A stretch of 64,000 bases of DNA from Gemmatimonadota bacterium (GTDB taxonomy: Bacteria > JAAXHH01), in the NCBI GenBank assembly GCA_026706345.1, contig JAPOYX010000268.1, positions 20,157-84,156 of the forward strand, written 5' to 3'. A program made the position numbers and the translations under genes. Under the pieces are notes generated by a model, which saw nothing but the letters and a program-made list of their open reading frames with translations, did not search any database and had not been told where the DNA came from. Position 1 is the stretch's first letter. Each line of letters opens with the position of its first letter. This document shows positions 17,585 through 28,200 of the stretch, one piece after another.

Positions 17585-19237
17585 ATGCGGTTTTCCTCGA
17601 ACTTTTCTATCACCTGGCTGTTTTATTCCGGCATCCTGGTTTTGCTCGCCGCGTCGACGGTGACGTTCGCACAGGGGACGGCGCACGCGCAGGGCACAGC
17701 GTTTGCGCAGGGCTCGCGGGGCAATGTGTCCGGCGTCGCGGGAAGCCCCGGCGCGGATGAGGCCGAGGAAGAGGATCCCGTACAGCGCGTGCTGCGGGAG
17801 CGCGTCGATGAATACGGCCAGTCCGTTGGCATCGTCGCCGGCATCATCCGCGGCATCAACCGGTACGCGTATGCCCACGGAACGCTCAACCGCGGCACGA
17901 TACGGCGCGTGAGCGCCATGACGGTTTTCGAGATCGGCCAGCTCAGCAGCCTGTACACGTCGGCCATGCTGTCCCTCATGGTCCAGCGGGGCGACGTGAG
18001 CCTGACCGATCGGGTGTCCGCCTATCTTCCGGAGACGATGACCGTCCCGAACACGCCCTCCGGACACCCCATCCTCATCGCGCACCTCGCCACCCACACC
18101 TCGGGCCTGCCCCGCCTGCCGGACAACCTGGTTTCGGATGATCCGGATGATCCGCTGAAGGGGTACTCGGTGGAGTTGATGTACGCATTCCTCGACCGGT
18201 ACGCGGAAGCGCAGCGCGACGGGCACGAGTTCCCGTTCGATTTCGAAGATCCCGATGGCGAAGATCCCCTGAATCGGGATGACGAAGATCGTTCAGATTC
18301 GCCAGGCCGTTATGAACCGGACGCCCGCAACGATGTGTCAAGTCCCTTTGGGACGGAAGACCTCTACGCCTACTCCGATCTCGGCATGGGACTTCTGGGA
18401 CACGTGCTCGAACAGGCCGCCGGCGAAACCTATGACAATCTGATCCGGGAATTGCTTGGCGATCCCCTCAAGCTGGCCAACACGGCCAACAAACCTACGC
18501 CGTCCATGCGGACGTACCTGGCGACCGGACACGACGACGCCCGCCGGCCCGCGCCCGCCTGGTCCGACACGACCCTCGTGGGCGGTACGGGGCTGCGGTC
18601 CAATCTCCTGGACATGATGACCCTGGTATCGGCGAGCATGGGGATCATCTACGCCCTGCCGGAGGACTTCACCGAAGACGATTCGACCCGCTACCACGCG
18701 TCCTTCGACAGTCTCATCGTGGCCCGGAATCCAGCGGACGAGGAAGGCGTCCAAACCGCGCTGGGCTGGAAGGTGCGCCAGGACGCGCGAGGCCGCGACA
18801 TCCACTGGCTCAACGGCCGGACCAACGGGTTCTACGCCTTCGCCGCCTTCCTCAAGGAGTGGCGCAAGGGCGTCGTGGTCCTGTCCAACAGCTCGGCCAG
18901 CGTCGAGGACATCGGGTTCCACCTGCTGAGCGCCCGGAACCCCCTGGCGCCGCCCCCGAGGAAGGTCGTGCAAATGACCGAGGCCGCCTACGTGGCCTGC
19001 ACGGGCACCTACGCCTTCTCCCCCGAATTCACCGTGGAAATCACCTACAGCGACGGCAGGCTCTTCGGCCAGCCGCCCGGCCAGCCCATGAGCGAGCTCA
19101 TCCTCGAATCGTCAGGGGATTTCTACCTTGAAGAAGAGGACGCCCGGATCACCTTCGTCCCGGACGAAGAGGGAAACGTCGACCACTTCCTCTTTCTCCA
19201 GGACGGACAGACTCACCGGGCGGAAAAGGTGAGGTAG
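17585..19237 (+). CDS. beta-lactamase-fold protein lacking the SxxK dyad, with DUF3471-like tail (probable pseudoenzyme)
   Basis: A 550-aa exported protein with an N-terminal signal peptide (to about residue 30) and a low-complexity linker. The class C beta-lactamase/EstB fold follows at about 60-455: HTSGLPRLP is intact and the Tyr motif reads YAYSDLGMGLLGH (YSD instead of YSN). The nucleophile motif, normally FEIGSxSK, here reads FEIGQLSS at residues 115-122, so both the nucleophilic Ser and the general-base Lys are replaced. The KTG-like element reads HWLNGRTNGF. The last about 85 residues resemble DUF3471. Likely a non-catalytic binding protein; a compensating alternative nucleophile cannot be excluded. 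Confidence 0.85.
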   Translation: MRFSSNFSITWLFYSGILVLLAASTVTFAQGTAHAQGTAFAQGSRGNVSGVAGSPGADEAEEEDPVQRVLRERVDEYGQSVGIVAGIIRGINRYAYAHGTLNRGTIRRVSAMTVFEIGQLSSLYTSAMLSLMVQRGDVSLTDRVSAYLPETMTVPNTPSGHPILIAHLATHTSGLPRLPDNLVSDDPDDPLKGYSVELMYAFLDRYAEAQRDGHEFPFDFEDPDGEDPLNRDDEDRSDSPGRYEPDARNDVSSPFGTEDLYAYSDLGMGLLGHVLEQAAGETYDNLIRELLGDPLKLANTANKPTPSMRTYLATGHDDARRPAPAWSDTTLVGGTGLRSNLLDMMTLVSASMGIIYALPEDFTEDDSTRYHASFDSLIVARNPADEEGVQTALGWKVRQDARGRDIHWLNGRTNGFYAFAAFLKEWRKGVVVLSNSSASVEDIGFHLLSARNPLAPPPRKVVQMTEAAYVACTGTYAFSPEFTVEITYSDGRLFGQPPGQPMSELILESSGDFYLEEEDARITFVPDEEGNVDHFLFLQDGQTHRAEKVR

Positions 19238-19304
19238 GGGAGGAGGCACACCATGACGTTGACGGGCGGCCACACCCAGATGATTCAATCCGAGAGGTGC
19301 GAAC

Positions 19305-20591
19305 ATGAGGCATAGATGGCCTGGCGTACCGGCACTGGCACCGTTGCTGGCCATGGCGATGGCACTCGTGACGGCTGTAGCGATGGCACTGGCGGTGGCC
19401 GCGTGCGGCAACGAAGATCCGACGGGGCCTGATCCGACGCCGATGCCGGAACCGAAACCCATCGTGCTCGGGACGGCCGTGGCGGAGACCGGTCGCCTCA
19501 GCACGCCCGGGTCGGAGGTCAGCCGCGGATATAGGCTTGCCGTCGAAATGCTGAACGAGCAGGGCGGCATCGGCGGGCGGAAGGTGCAGTTGGTGATTCA
19601 CGATGATGGGAGCGACGCGGACGCGAGCGTTCGCCTCTATCAGGAGATGATCGCCTCGGATTCCATCACCGCCTTTCTGGGGCCCTACGGCAGCGGGATC
19701 ACCGAACCCGTGATCGGCGTGACGGAACCGGCCGGCATCCCGCTCGTTTCCGCGGCGGCAGCGGCTCCCGAGATCTGGGCGAATCGAGGTCGGCAGTGGA
19801 GCGTACAGATGTCGAATCCGGGCCCGACTTATCTCGAGGGTTCCGTGGAACTGGCTGCGCAGGCCGGCGCGCGCACGGTGGCCCTGGTGTGGGAAGATAC
19901 GGCCTTTCCTGCGGCGGTGGCCCAGGGTATTCGCGATGCGGCCCGGACCCGGGGGCTCGACCTCGTGATGGAGCAAGCCTACGCGCCGGGCGGCGCGGAC
20001 CACGAGGCACTGGCGGCCATGGCGCGGGATGCGGGCGCCGATCTGTTCATCGGCGGAGGGTATTCCGACGACGCGATCGCGTTCGCAAGGGCGGTGACTG
20101 CTGTGCAATACAGTCCGCTCCTGACGTCCCTCCTCCTGGCGAGCGGAGCATCCTTCATAAACGAGGTGGGCACGGCCGGCCGTTGCGTCATCGGAAACGC
20201 GGCCTGGGATCCATCGATCCGCACGGAGGGGTATATCGCCACGAACGAGACCTTCGTAAGACGCTACGAAGCGGCCTACAACAAGATGCCGGACTACCAG
20301 GCCGCCGGTGGTTTCGGCGCCGTGGAACTCCTCGCGGAAGGCATAAACCGGGCCGCCACGCCCACCGGGGAAATCGACCGCGCGTCCATACGCGACTTTT
20401 TGTTCGCGACCTCCAAACTGACCGTACTGGGACCCTTTGGCGTCTATCCGCTGGGAGACGCCCAGGCCGGAGCTCAGCGCGATCTGAAGGGCATTCAGAT
20501 CCAGTGGCAGGACGACGGGGCGGGCGGCCTGGTCAGTCGCATCGTACATCCGCCGGAGGTCAGTCAGTCGTCGTTGTGCTTCGCGCGCTGA
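19305..20591 (+). CDS. branched-chain amino-acid type ABC substrate-binding lipoprotein, orphan
   Basis: A 428-aa periplasmic-binding protein of the Leu/Ile/Val (PBP1, LivJ-like) family. The ATG at 19305 follows GAGAGGTGCGAAC. The signal peptide ends in a lipobox (LAVAAC at about residue 35). Two Rossmann-like lobes are visible: VLGTAVAETGRLSTPG, NEQGGIGGRKVQLVIHDD, and FLGPYGSGITEPV with GIPLVSAAAAAPEIW, which lines the ligand site in this family. No permease or ATPase gene is near, so it may work with a transporter elsewhere or act as a sensor. It follows the beta-lactamase-fold gene by 67 bp on the same strand. Confidence 0.88.
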   Translation: MRHRWPGVPALAPLLAMAMALVTAVAMALAVAACGNEDPTGPDPTPMPEPKPIVLGTAVAETGRLSTPGSEVSRGYRLAVEMLNEQGGIGGRKVQLVIHDDGSDADASVRLYQEMIASDSITAFLGPYGSGITEPVIGVTEPAGIPLVSAAAAAPEIWANRGRQWSVQMSNPGPTYLEGSVELAAQAGARTVALVWEDTAFPAAVAQGIRDAARTRGLDLVMEQAYAPGGADHEALAAMARDAGADLFIGGGYSDDAIAFARAVTAVQYSPLLTSLLLASGASFINEVGTAGRCVIGNAAWDPSIRTEGYIATNETFVRRYEAAYNKMPDYQAAGGFGAVELLAEGINRAATPTGEIDRASIRDFLFATSKLTVLGPFGVYPLGDAQAGAQRDLKGIQIQWQDDGAGGLVSRIVHPPEVSQSSLCFAR

Positions 20592-20620
20592 ATCTAATTT
20601 CCCTCGCCTTAGCAGATCTC

Positions 20621-20710
20621 CCGCCAACGGACGCCTTCGATCGACGCACGCAATCGCCTGCCCCCTTCGATCGACGCACATTTACACCGGACGCCTTCGA
20701 ATGACGCCCG
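20621..20710 (+). repeat. three 30-bp units upstream of the DUF1330 gene
   Basis: Units at 20621-20650, 20651-20680 and 20681-20710. The conserved part is CCTTCGATCGACGCAC (positions 13-28 of the first unit); the first ten bases of each unit vary. Intergenic, no gene seen. Confidence 0.7.
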
Positions 20711-20768
20711 CTTTCGCCGGATCACATCATTTGCCAGTTCATACCAACCAGACAGGGGAGCGCCTACA

Positions 20769-21089
20769 ATGCCTGCTTATGTCATCTCCATGATGTCCGT
20801 CCACGATCCCGATACCTACCGGAAATACACCGACCGGACGCCGCCCATCGTCAAGAAGCACGGGGGGAGGTTCCTGACGCGGGGCGAGGAAATCGCCTGT
20901 GTCGAGGGAAAGGATTACGACGGCCGGATGGTGATCCTGGAGTTTCCCAGCAAGGCGCACGCAGAGGCGTGGTACAACGATCCGGCCTACCAGGAGGCGA
21001 TGAAGTTCCGCCAGGCCGCGTCGACGATGAACTATCTGTTGATTCAGGCGGGCGGCGAGAATACGCGTGATCCGGATCCGAAGCTGTGA
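20769..21089 (+). CDS. DUF1330 family protein
   Basis: A 106-aa small soluble protein with the dimeric alpha/beta-barrel look of DUF1330: MPAYVISMMSVHDPDTYRKY, then GGRFLTRGEEIACVEGKDYD, VILEFPSKAHAEAWYNDPAY and EAMKFRQAAS. The ATG follows CAGGGGAGCGCC. The biochemical role of the family is unknown. It is the last core-like gene before the AT-richer island and converges with the HicB-like gene 47 bp away. Confidence 0.9.
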   Translation: MPAYVISMMSVHDPDTYRKYTDRTPPIVKKHGGRFLTRGEEIACVEGKDYDGRMVILEFPSKAHAEAWYNDPAYQEAMKFRQAASTMNYLLIQAGGENTRDPDPKL

Positions 21090-21136
21090 CGGGGCAATCG
21101 TGGGTGGTCGCTACAGGCGGGTAAGGTCACTTCTTA

Positions 21137-21322
21137 CTACAGGGTTGCTCCGCAGAGACCCTCTTCCCTACGATCCTCTAGTACAAGGGTGATGGCCTCC
21201 GACAAACTCTCGCGGGCCTCTTCCTTGGTCGTCCCTTGACCATTTGCTTCCGGAATTTCGGGACAAAGGGCTATGAATAGGTTTTCGTCCCGTACGATAA
21301 TCGCCCTGAACTTGTTTTTCAT
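21137..21322 (-). CDS. HicB-like antitoxin, orphan
   Basis: A 61-aa protein with the HicB/UPF0150 partial RNase H-like fold: FRAIIVRDENLFIALCPEIPE, then ANGQGTTKEEARESLSEAI, and an acidic helix LVLEDRREEG. ATG at 21322 follows GGGGGAAA. HicA, the RNA-targeting toxin partner, normally lies next to it; here the downstream 47 bp run straight into the DUF1330 gene and upstream lies a broken nucleotidyltransferase gene, so the partner is absent. It lacks the DNA-binding C-terminus of longer HicB proteins. Probably residual island-edge material. Confidence 0.7.
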   Translation of the reverse strand: MKNKFRAIIVRDENLFIALCPEIPEANGQGTTKEEARESLSEAITLVLEDRREEGLCGATL

Positions 21323-21353
21323 ACAGGGTTTCCCCCGATTTCTCTATTTCATT

Positions 21354-21647
21354 TTAAAACGATACTCCTTGATGCAATAGGTATTCGTACTCAGCTCTGG
21401 TATAGACCAGGAGATCATTGGGAATCTCCTTGTTGATCTTCTAAATTCAGTGCTTCGTCGAAATTCTCTTGTGTACTCTCTCTTCGTAAGTCTGCGACAT
21501 AACTTCAAATTCCAGTATAATCAGAAGGTCGACATCACTCTCCAGATGCTCTCTATCCAGCGCATGAGATCCAAAAAGTACAATCCGGTACGGGTCGAGT
21601 GACAGCAGACAGGTAACGATGCTATGCACAGTATTGGTTTGAGTCAC
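21354..21647 (-). pseudogene. MNT-type nucleotidyltransferase, interrupted by two in-frame stops
   Basis: The first 66 codons from GTG 21647 encode the nucleotidyltransferase core: IVLFGSHALDREHLESDVDLLIIL carries the GS...DVD motif of HEPN/MNT antitoxins. The frame then meets TGA (21447-21449) and TAG two codons later, but continues in the same frame with KINKEIPNDLLVYTRAEYEY to TAA at 21354. That matches the normal C-terminus of this family (KEIPIDLIVYT-like). This is therefore one gene inactivated by nonsense mutations. No HEPN partner was found next to it. Confidence 0.75.
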
Positions 21648-21737
21648 TGTGATTCCCGGGAACGCTATACAGTTTGGTGGTCAGCATCCTATTGGCTATC
21701 CTGTCTTCATCCAAGTACTACCACATCAAATTCATGA

Positions 21738-24677
21738 TCACTCGTCCAAATCCAAAAACTCGAGTTGTCCTCCCCGAAGTAGATCGTCTCGAGTACGTTC
21801 CACAGTTTTGCGTACGTTTTCGTCTGCTTGGTTGCGACCAGCTTTCAGAATAGCCTTTGCATCGTCAGACGGGATGTAGATCAGGCCCTCTTCCGGCATG
21901 GAACTGATCAACTTGGCGAAACAATCTACAACTTTCGCAGTATACTGGGGAATCATCTTACGTAGCGCCCTAGTATGCAGAGAAGCATGTCGGGGTTCAC
22001 CGAATTTCGAATCAAGAACTTTGGGTACTTCTAGAATCCTTGAATAGGCATCCAATCTCCAATCGGCGTCCAGGCATTCGGCCTCCAGCCAAAAAGTGAA
22101 CTCGCGGAGTTCTCTCGGTTCTCCTGTATTCAGGCGCCATTCGTAAAAGGTGTATACCTTATCCTTGAGCGTTTCGTCAAGTTGCTGTTTGCCTGTACTA
22201 CGCAATCTACGACCCACATGGTCGAATAAAGTCGCCCACCGCTTAGATTCACTCGCGACTTGGCGATAGAATCGTTCCAGCAAACTACCAGTTCCCGTCA
22301 TTGGAAACACGCCTTGTACGTAGTAGATAAACAGGTGTTCTCCTAGTGCATCGGGTACCTCTCGGCCGATTTTGGTCTGTTGACTCATGCCATCTACGTG
22401 GTTCAGAGCAAACTCGTAGTCGTCGCGAACGTATTCAAAGATCGGCATGTAGGGTCCATTTCCACACAGAAACTGTCCAAAGCCTGCCTGCCAAGCAGGT
22501 AGATTGTCTTTAGGGAAAAAGTCTGATATGTTCTTAACTGCCACAGATTCGTGCAGTTCGTAAATATGCGGGAAGTACTGACCTAGAAGGGCGTATTCTG
22601 GAATTGTCAATGGATGACCGACTTCCGAACTAAATCTTTGTTCGAGAATAGACTCAATTTCCTTAATCTCCGATTCTTGATCATTTCTGCGGATCCACCA
22701 GCCAAATTCGACCATACTTCTTAAAGCACGCCCCCGAATACTGTTTACCGCTTCATCGTAAGGTTCGTTTTCTAGCGTACGTCGGTCTAGGGCCCAGTCA
22801 AACTGTGTGCAGATTGCTTTAAGTAAACTGGCAAGTCCTTCCCTAGCTGAAATCGGGACATTGACTTCCTCCTTCAGACAGGTTTCGACGAAATCACTGA
22901 CGGCGCGTCTTGAAGAATGCCAACTCAAATCTTCTCTCAATTGATCGGCGTAACGAATTGGAGTCTCAAGGTCTTTGTCCTGATGGGAAATCACCCACTG
23001 ACAGAATTCGCACCATTGTCCAAGTCGTTCAATGTGCCCCTGTTCGATTTGCGCTTGTATCGCTTGAATCATGTGTTGGACAAAAATCGGCCGCTTGATC
23101 AGTATTCGTTTTTCACCTAACCAGAACGCGAGCTTGTTATCGTCCGGTATTATCGAACTGGTGAATACGGACTGAAACGCACAAGCCAAGGCTGGTACGT
23201 TGACTTTAATCGTCCAGTCATCCTTGTCCGAGTGTTCATCCTGCCATTCGTTTATGAACTCCAGCAAATCCTCATCTGAGAATGCTGATAGTTCTTCTGG
23301 GGACTTTGGACTTCGATAGGTAAACATACCGCCATCCGATGCACGAAATGACAAGTACGTGTCATCCGTAACATCGTTTTCGGTCTCATCGTCGAGGAGA
23401 CTCTGGTAGTAGGTGGCATACTTCCCGAATAGGCACGTAGAAAACGGTCTGAGTTGCAGTCGATGGTACTCCAACGTCCACCGTTCGTAGTCCGCTTCCC
23501 TAAACTGGTCTCCGACCCATTCACGATATGCTTCCCTTTCAGGTCCGCTGAGGATCAATTCGAAAATCCTGGTTCGTTCTTCTTCTGTGAGTAATGCGTC
23601 CCCGAAATGATCACAGGACAGATTAATCATCCGCTGTAATTCGTAAGGGTATCTCCAGTATTTCGCGTAATCACTGTAGCCAAGAATCAGTTCACGAATC
23701 CAAGGCTTTGTCTGATCATTTGGATATAGAGCGTACAGGTGTAGCCTGATCCGTTCGAATACGAGCCACCGTTGATTTCTTAAAACGCTGTCTAAGCATG
23801 CAATCGAGTCGTTTGATAGCTGAGCATAAACTCCTTTACAGGCATTGACCAACGTGTTTACAAGAGTTTCTTTTGACTCTGCGCTGTCTCGGCGTTGTTC
23901 TTCTAGTTTTGGACACCATATTTCTGAAGAGTCGTACCGTAACCCTCTTTCGAACTCGTCCTGATGGGATTCAAGGCTAATCATATTCGCTGTAGCATCA
24001 ACCAACATACAGGCGACCTCAAAAGGCTTTTCCAATGCCAATGAACGAACCCCTATGTCCATGATTTGTTGATAGTTCCAGTCATCAAATTGGGGGGAAG
24101 GTTCAAGCAGTGAGTCTATTGACGCTATTTCATCATTCTGTTTGTTCGTCGAATGTCGCCTGCGCTTCTCTTCATCCCGAGGATCGGGGTGAAATTGGAC
24201 GAGAATCTTTGCAAGTTCTAATGCAGCTTGCATTTGATTCTCGGAAGTCCAATGAACTAGTAGGTCTGCAAATTTGTGAGGTAAGAGATGGTATTGAAGA
24301 CCGGCATAATTTGTTATTTTTGCTTTAAGTTGAACGGATTGTTCACCTTTAAGCATAAGGACTATGTCTAAAATGTCATCGTAGACTCTAGGATTGTCGG
24401 TCTGAGGAAGCTTGGCAACTATGTCGACTACTTCACCCGGTGCTTTTTCAGTAACATTCTTGAGGTATTGCAGTTCCGGCCACGGAGGATATTGGACGAA
24501 ACCATCGGGCAAATGTCTTACACCCGGTGGGGACGTGAAAGAGTCACGCTCGAATAGCGGCTGAATCCAATGAGGGTTTTTTAACTGAGAGAAGAACTGT
24601 TGACGGTCGGTTTGTCTCTCAAACATCCCCAGCGTTCTGTCTACTAATTCATCTGTTGGTTTCTTCCAGGATTTCAT
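21738..24677 (-). CDS. unknown 979-aa protein of the methyltransferase operon
   Basis: I do not recognise a family. It is a large, acidic, probably mostly alpha-helical cytosolic protein with no signal peptide, membrane segment, Walker motif or obvious nuclease motif. Tryptophan- and tyrosine-rich stretches recur (YWRYPYELQRMINLS, EFGWWIRRND, FTFWLEAECLDADWRLDAYS), suggesting a helical-repeat scaffold. ATG 24677 lies inside the 3' end of the 209-aa gene (29-bp overlap), so the two are translationally coupled. As third gene of the operon methyltransferase / 209 aa / 979 aa it is probably a structural or effector subunit of a defence system. Base composition is clearly more AT-rich than the flanking core. 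Confidence 0.7.
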   Translation of the reverse strand: MKSWKKPTDELVDRTLGMFERQTDRQQFFSQLKNPHWIQPLFERDSFTSPPGVRHLPDGFVQYPPWPELQYLKNVTEKAPGEVVDIVAKLPQTDNPRVYDDILDIVLMLKGEQSVQLKAKITNYAGLQYHLLPHKFADLLVHWTSENQMQAALELAKILVQFHPDPRDEEKRRRHSTNKQNDEIASIDSLLEPSPQFDDWNYQQIMDIGVRSLALEKPFEVACMLVDATANMISLESHQDEFERGLRYDSSEIWCPKLEEQRRDSAESKETLVNTLVNACKGVYAQLSNDSIACLDSVLRNQRWLVFERIRLHLYALYPNDQTKPWIRELILGYSDYAKYWRYPYELQRMINLSCDHFGDALLTEEERTRIFELILSGPEREAYREWVGDQFREADYERWTLEYHRLQLRPFSTCLFGKYATYYQSLLDDETENDVTDDTYLSFRASDGGMFTYRSPKSPEELSAFSDEDLLEFINEWQDEHSDKDDWTIKVNVPALACAFQSVFTSSIIPDDNKLAFWLGEKRILIKRPIFVQHMIQAIQAQIEQGHIERLGQWCEFCQWVISHQDKDLETPIRYADQLREDLSWHSSRRAVSDFVETCLKEEVNVPISAREGLASLLKAICTQFDWALDRRTLENEPYDEAVNSIRGRALRSMVEFGWWIRRNDQESEIKEIESILEQRFSSEVGHPLTIPEYALLGQYFPHIYELHESVAVKNISDFFPKDNLPAWQAGFGQFLCGNGPYMPIFEYVRDDYEFALNHVDGMSQQTKIGREVPDALGEHLFIYYVQGVFPMTGTGSLLERFYRQVASESKRWATLFDHVGRRLRSTGKQQLDETLKDKVYTFYEWRLNTGEPRELREFTFWLEAECLDADWRLDAYSRILEVPKVLDSKFGEPRHASLHTRALRKMIPQYTAKVVDCFAKLISSMPEEGLIYIPSDDAKAILKAGRNQADENVRKTVERTRDDLLRGGQLEFLDLDE

Positions 24678-25278
24678 TTAGGCTCCGTGCTCGACTATAT
24701 GCGCTCGTTGCGGCAATATGTAGGAATTCTTCGAGAACCTTAAAACAATATTCAACTTTGGAAAAGGTTTCAGGAGGGAACTTCTTTTCGCGTAAGTGAG
24801 CACATTCTACGAAGAATCCCCTCGCTTCATTCCATTTTCTGAGATTAGTGATTCTGTCTATATCTGATTCTCCCAAAAACGTGTTTAAGAAGAATTCACC
24901 TTTCCCCTGACTCCTCTTACGTCCCCCCTCATGCTCCTTTATTAGCTTTGTAACCAATTCACATACATCGAATGGGATCATATGGCTTTTTTCATCATGT
25001 TGAGAGGAAGTAAGGCCTTTGCCACGCCATTCATCTTGCCACTTATTCTGTAGTCTATTCACCAAATCGACATACTGGACTTGCGGGTTCGTGATTCCGG
25101 CTACGGTTTGGGGTAATGAGTTTAGGATATCTCTACCGGTGTGCGATACAAAAGTCACGTATCCTGGTGCTTTCAGTTTTAGTAAACATACCGCACCTTT
25201 GTAAGCATCCGCATAAACCGGCAAGTGCAGAATGTCATTCATCCACGCGAATATCTGATGCTGATTTTCTTTTAGCAT
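24649..25278 (-). CDS. unknown 209-aa protein of the methyltransferase operon
   Basis: Not recognised. The start ATG at 25278 overlaps the TGA of the methyltransferase gene as TGATG, and its own 3' end overlaps the 979-aa gene, so it is the middle gene of a coupled operon. The sequence is mixed alpha/beta at first (YVTFVSHTGRDILNSLPQ) and helical at the end (KVEYCFKVLEEFLHIAATSA), with basic stretches (GGRKRSQGKGEFF). No catalytic motif was seen. It may be a small subunit bridging the methyltransferase and the 979-aa protein; that is inference from coupling only. Confidence 0.65.
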   Translation of the reverse strand: MLKENQHQIFAWMNDILHLPVYADAYKGAVCLLKLKAPGYVTFVSHTGRDILNSLPQTVAGITNPQVQYVDLVNRLQNKWQDEWRGKGLTSSQHDEKSHMIPFDVCELVTKLIKEHEGGRKRSQGKGEFFLNTFLGESDIDRITNLRKWNEARGFFVECAHLREKKFPPETFSKVEYCFKVLEEFLHIAATSAYSRARSLNEILEETNR

Positions 25279-28200
25279 CAACGTCCCAAACGGTACTTGA
25301 TGTCGTAATTGATGATGAAATCCAATTCCTCATCAGTGAAGTCATAATGTTGGGCAAGTATGCGATCGATTTCGTCTATTATCGGTTTAGATTTTCTTGG
25401 ATAGTATTCGTCGTATTCGACTAACCCAGTCGCTTTGTATATTGCTTTCTTTCTCCCACTATGTCGCTTGTAATCCAACATTAGTCGTGTTGATTGAACT
25501 GAGAGGCTTTCAGTGATCTCGTGTACAAACTCCCGAACGCCGGCAGGAAAAGACATTATCTCATGTCGACCACAGTGATAACCCTCAAACATAGAATACC
25601 ACCACCAGAAGTAAAGATTCGAATTCAGCACGGCCAACAAAGAGCGGTTTGCTTCCGATGTGTCTAATTGATACGGTTTATAATCTGCGGACTTTTTCTG
25701 GCCGTCCACCTCACTATAAAAATAGGGAACAAAATCAAGTGCCTTAACAAAGTTGTACGGAATACGATGGACATAGAATGAAGGGGACATAGTCGATTTT
25801 GTTCTATACATTACCAAGCTAAACTTGCTTAGTTTTTCCAATATCTCTTTCGCTGTTCTGTGCCCTAACTTTGGAATCAGATTACGCCTCTCGTCCCATA
25901 ATGATGCGTGAAAAAGGAGAGTTGGGAAAAGTATGCTTCTTTCCTCAGGCTTCCACCGATTGTAACATGTTGTGAATATCCTAGATTCGTTAGTACATTC
26001 AGATAGCACGAGTATACAGAGTCGCTGTTTGGCGCCTTCGAATAACTTGCTTGGATAGACATCAAACGTGCTTAGAAATGTATCCCGTTTTTCGTTAATC
26101 AGTAGTTGCTGGAGCTTTTTCATTCTGGTTGTAGCCTGTAAGCTGAGCGGAACGATAAACCCGAATCTAGCCTGCTCATGCATAAGTTTGAGTGAGTTTT
26201 CGATACAGTAGGCGTAAATATTGCCACACTTTTGAGTCTGCATTCCATTTACTCGATAAACCTTTTTGATCTTGCTATACTCCACATACGGAGGATTCCC
26301 GATAATCACATCAAACCCCCCACCTTGAGTAATCCCAAAGAACTCAACGAACCAGTGAAAAGGCTGATGGCTATCTCGCCATTGGTCATATGCTTCTTGA
26401 TCTTCGGTTTCTACACCGTATTCGCCTGCCAGATATCCGTCTAACTCCACGCGAAGATCATTTAGTCGTTCTCGAAGGATCAATTTCGTTTGTGCGAAAT
26501 CGCTCGCGTTTAGTTCGTGCTGAGTCTGCATGCTCTGGAATCGCCGAAACGCTTCGTCTGCGTCTCCGGCGCGTGCTTCGATCTTCGGGATCTCTAACTG
26601 CTTGATCAGGTTGGACCCGAGTACCCTCTTAACCTCTTCCAGCGACGCAAATCCGACGAGCGTGTTGCCGGCGCGTATGTTGAAATCAACGTCCGGTAGC
26701 GGCTCAATCTGATCGTAGTTCTCCAACTGGGCGACAAGTTTCAGGAAGAGCCGCAACTTGCAAATCTCCACGGCTTCTTCCATGATGTCAACGCCATAGA
26801 GATTGTTGACGATGATGGACTTCAGGATGAAGTATGTTTCGTTCTCGTGGCTGGCCACCTCATCGAGCACTCTGCGGAAGTCGTTTAGGCTTTCAGGGTG
26901 GTGTTTTCTTTTCGAGGTTTTTTGGTCTTCGAGGAACTGCCGCATCGCATCCAGACAAGCGGAGTAAATGGGTTCCAAGATGTTGAGCGCAGCGAACAGG
27001 AAAGCTCCGGACCCACATGTTGGGTCAAGTACGGAAACCTTTGCAATACCCTCCCAAAACGCCCGGACCAACTCCGGTCCTTCGCTCCAACTGATTACGT
27101 CCTGCGTGAACTTCTCAATGTCCAGATTGTAGGTGATAAGGTCGTTGATTGAAGTGACTTCACCGCTTGCGAGTTTAGCACGGATTTCCTCATAACGTTC
27201 TCGTCTGGCGACATGCTCGCGCCAGGTCTCGGTGGGGAGGGCATATTGGGCAGGCGCAGCTTTGTTCCAGTTAACCCTTTTAGACACGTCTTCTAGGCCA
27301 GCGTCAATATCCGGTGGCAATTGACGTTTCTCGTCTAACGGTACGCCGTTATGGACGTCATATGTAGTCCCGTGACGCATGGCCTCATAGAAGTACCTGT
27401 CCGGCTCATCCTGTAACAAGCGCCATACACCGCGCCCGGGCGCGAAAAGCGATGGGCAGTGATTCTCTGCTTCGTCGAAGAGATAGGGCAGTATGGTATT
27501 GCGGCTGATGTACCCAGTGATGTCCTCTTTGGTATAGTAAGCGCCCATCTGCTTCTGGTTGATGTACTTCTCGAAGATGTAACCGAGCACGTCGGGGTTT
27601 ATCTCGTTGTCATTATGCAGGGGCCGGTCGTCAAGGTGCCACTGATAGGCGTCGAAGAAATCAAATGTGCGTGTGAACGCTTCATCTGGGATCTCGATCT
27701 GCGGTTCGTCTCGTTCCAGGTCATGCACGTCGAAGAGACCACCGTTGAGATACGGGACGTTGCCGATCAACGCCGTTAGATCCGGTGAGCGGTTGGACTC
27801 GGGTTGACCGAGGCCTTCATGGAAGAGACGCAGAAGAAACTGTCGATAGAAACTGTGGAATTTGCCGTGGCCTTCCGCGTCTTGTACTGTGCTTAATTTG
27901 TTACGGAGATAGTCCGAGTCGCCGTCGAGGAATCCGCGCTTCTGGATGAAGTAGATGAACATCATCCGGTTCAGCATGATCGAAGCGTACCACTCACGGT
28001 CGGCCATCTCCAGGATGCCTTCGATGAATCGCAGGAAAGTCTGGTGTTCGGTCTTAAATCGGTCGTAGAATCTCTTAGTTACCCTCTCCACATCAAATGC
28101 GGCACGAACACGACCCGATACATCGACAATGGACAGATCTTCTTCCTCTTCAATACTAAAAACCAGACGCTCCAATTTCTGGATCAACGCTTCGCCTGAC

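Noticed and set aside
21447..21647. A complete 66-aa minimal nucleotidyltransferase
   Set aside because: The same frame continues past two stop codons with the normal family C-terminus, so a nonsense-mutated gene is the better reading.
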